Source: Lacrimispora saccharolytica
Lineage (GTDB): Bacteria; Bacillota; Clostridia; Lachnospirales; Lachnospiraceae
Assembly: GCA_021531795.1 (NCBI GenBank)
Contig: JADYUL010000008.1
Location: 1-64,000, forward strand
Length of the DNA stretch: 64,000 bases
Reading direction: 5' to 3'
Shown piece after piece: positions 63,457-64,000 of this stretch. Numbering within the stretch: position 1 is the first letter of the stretch; each line of letters opens with the position of its first letter. Position numbers and translations under genes: made by a program. The notes below the pieces were generated by a model, which saw only the letters and a program-made list of their open reading frames with translations, ran no database searches and had not been told where the DNA came from.

Positions 63457-64000
63457 ATGATCAGGGCCGTAATATTTGACATGGATGGAACGATACTGAA
63501 TACTTTAGAGGACCTGACTGACAGCATAAATGTAGCTCTGAATAAGTTCGGGATGCCTCTTAGAGGTATCGACGAGGTAAGATCCTTTGTCGGGAACGGA
63601 ATTCATAAGACAATCGAGAGAGCCGTGCCCGAGGGAACTGAAGAAGAAGTAATTGAAGAGGTCTATGGCTTCTTTAATCCGTATTATAGGAAGCATTGCG
63701 AGATTAAGACCAGACCCTACGACGGGATAGTTGATCTTCTGCATGAGCTTAGGGCGCAGGGATATAAGACTGCGGTTATTTCCAATAAGGAGAACGGTGC
63801 GGTAATAAAACTTGTGGATACGGTCTTTACGGACTGCTTTGATTACTGCTTGGGTGATACACCGGGAATAAAGCTTAAACCTGAGAGAGATATGGTTGAC
63901 ATAACACTTGACAATCTTGGTGTAAGCGTTAACGAAGCTGTCTATGTAGGAGACTCTGATGTGGATATTCTGACTGCACGAAACAGCGATATGAAGTGCA
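63457..64000 (+). CDS. HAD-family phosphatase, phosphoglycolate-phosphatase-like (cut by the window end)
   Basis: The first 181 codons of a frame that runs out of the window. Motif I VIFDMDGTILNT; cap domain; motif II AVISNKENGAV; motif III KLKPERDMV; motif IV VYVGDSDVDILTARNS. This is the Gph/PgpP pattern. It starts at ATG 63457, right after the DUF896 stop, with AAGAAGAAG only as ribosome site. About 30-40 residues should be missing at the C-terminus. Confidence 0.9.
   Translation, partial: MIRAVIFDMDGTILNTLEDLTDSINVALNKFGMPLRGIDEVRSFVGNGIHKTIERAVPEGTEEEVIEEVYGFFNPYYRKHCEIKTRPYDGIVDLLHELRAQGYKTAVISNKENGAVIKLVDTVFTDCFDYCLGDTPGIKLKPERDMVDITLDNLGVSVNEAVYVGDSDVDILTARNSDMKC

Overview
The window looks like the origin-proximal part of a chromosome from a flagellated, low-G+C, anaerobic Firmicute, most probably a Lachnospiraceae member (Butyrivibrio/Lachnospira/Roseburia-like). 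Evidence for this is the order rpmH-rnpA-yidD-yidC-jag-mnmE-mnmG-rsmG-parA-parB beside a DnaA-box cluster, DUF3881 and DUF896 proteins, a reverse rubrerythrin and rubredoxin, a eukaryote-like short ProS, and low-G+C, A/T-ending codon use. Nearly all genes lie on the + strand, as expected for a leading strand running away from oriC. The dnaA gene should lie left of position 1, read leftward.

Region by region. 1-411: origin-like DNA and the rpmH promoter. 412-7198: ribosome, RNase P, membrane-insertion and tRNA/rRNA-modification genes. 7200-10451: segregation module of parA and parB with two perfect and one near-perfect parS sites, into which a DegS/NarL-type two-component pair is set. 10451-14333: DUF4446, HD-GYP, serS, DUF3881 and tRNA-Arg(CCU). 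14468-22478: accessory stretch with TetR-oleate hydratase, a G+C-richer AraC-MATE cassette ending in an apparent alpha-glycosidase remnant, and two MFS transporters, one with a frameshift next to its start. 22574-32215: exonuclease, chemoreceptor, HAD, D,D-carboxypeptidase, a 933-residue TPR/pseudo-AAA+ protein and glgB. 32255-36735: flagellar cluster. 36758-43899: ALDH, phosphatase, tRNA-Lys, tatD, rsmA, two glycosyltransferases and tRNA-Pro. 43977-49922: a degenerate MocR regulator, pepD, proS, ackA, xpt. 50073-55044: BMP-type nucleoside ABC transporter. 55069-55735: array of nine palindromes. 55750-57938: Fe-S cluster operon (nifS-nifU-Rrf2 regulator, minus strand) with two palindromic operators. 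57948-64000: pgi, pyridoxal kinase, reverse rubrerythrin, rubredoxin, a second two-component system, DUF896 and a partial HAD phosphatase.

The items most worth a second look are these. First, nine 40-nt palindromic units (ATACATCGG...CCGATGTAT) sit between two convergent operons with spacing close to whole helical turns, and the outer units double as terminators. Second, a parS site contains the GTG start codon of a histidine kinase. Third, a MocR-family protein has lost its PLP lysine. Fourth, a TPR protein carries a CbbX/SpoVK-like AAA+ domain without Walker residues. Fifth, an A6 tract puts an OFA transporter out of frame with its start. Sixth, the AraC-MATE cassette appears to be imported. 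All family assignments come from reading motifs by eye, with no database search.
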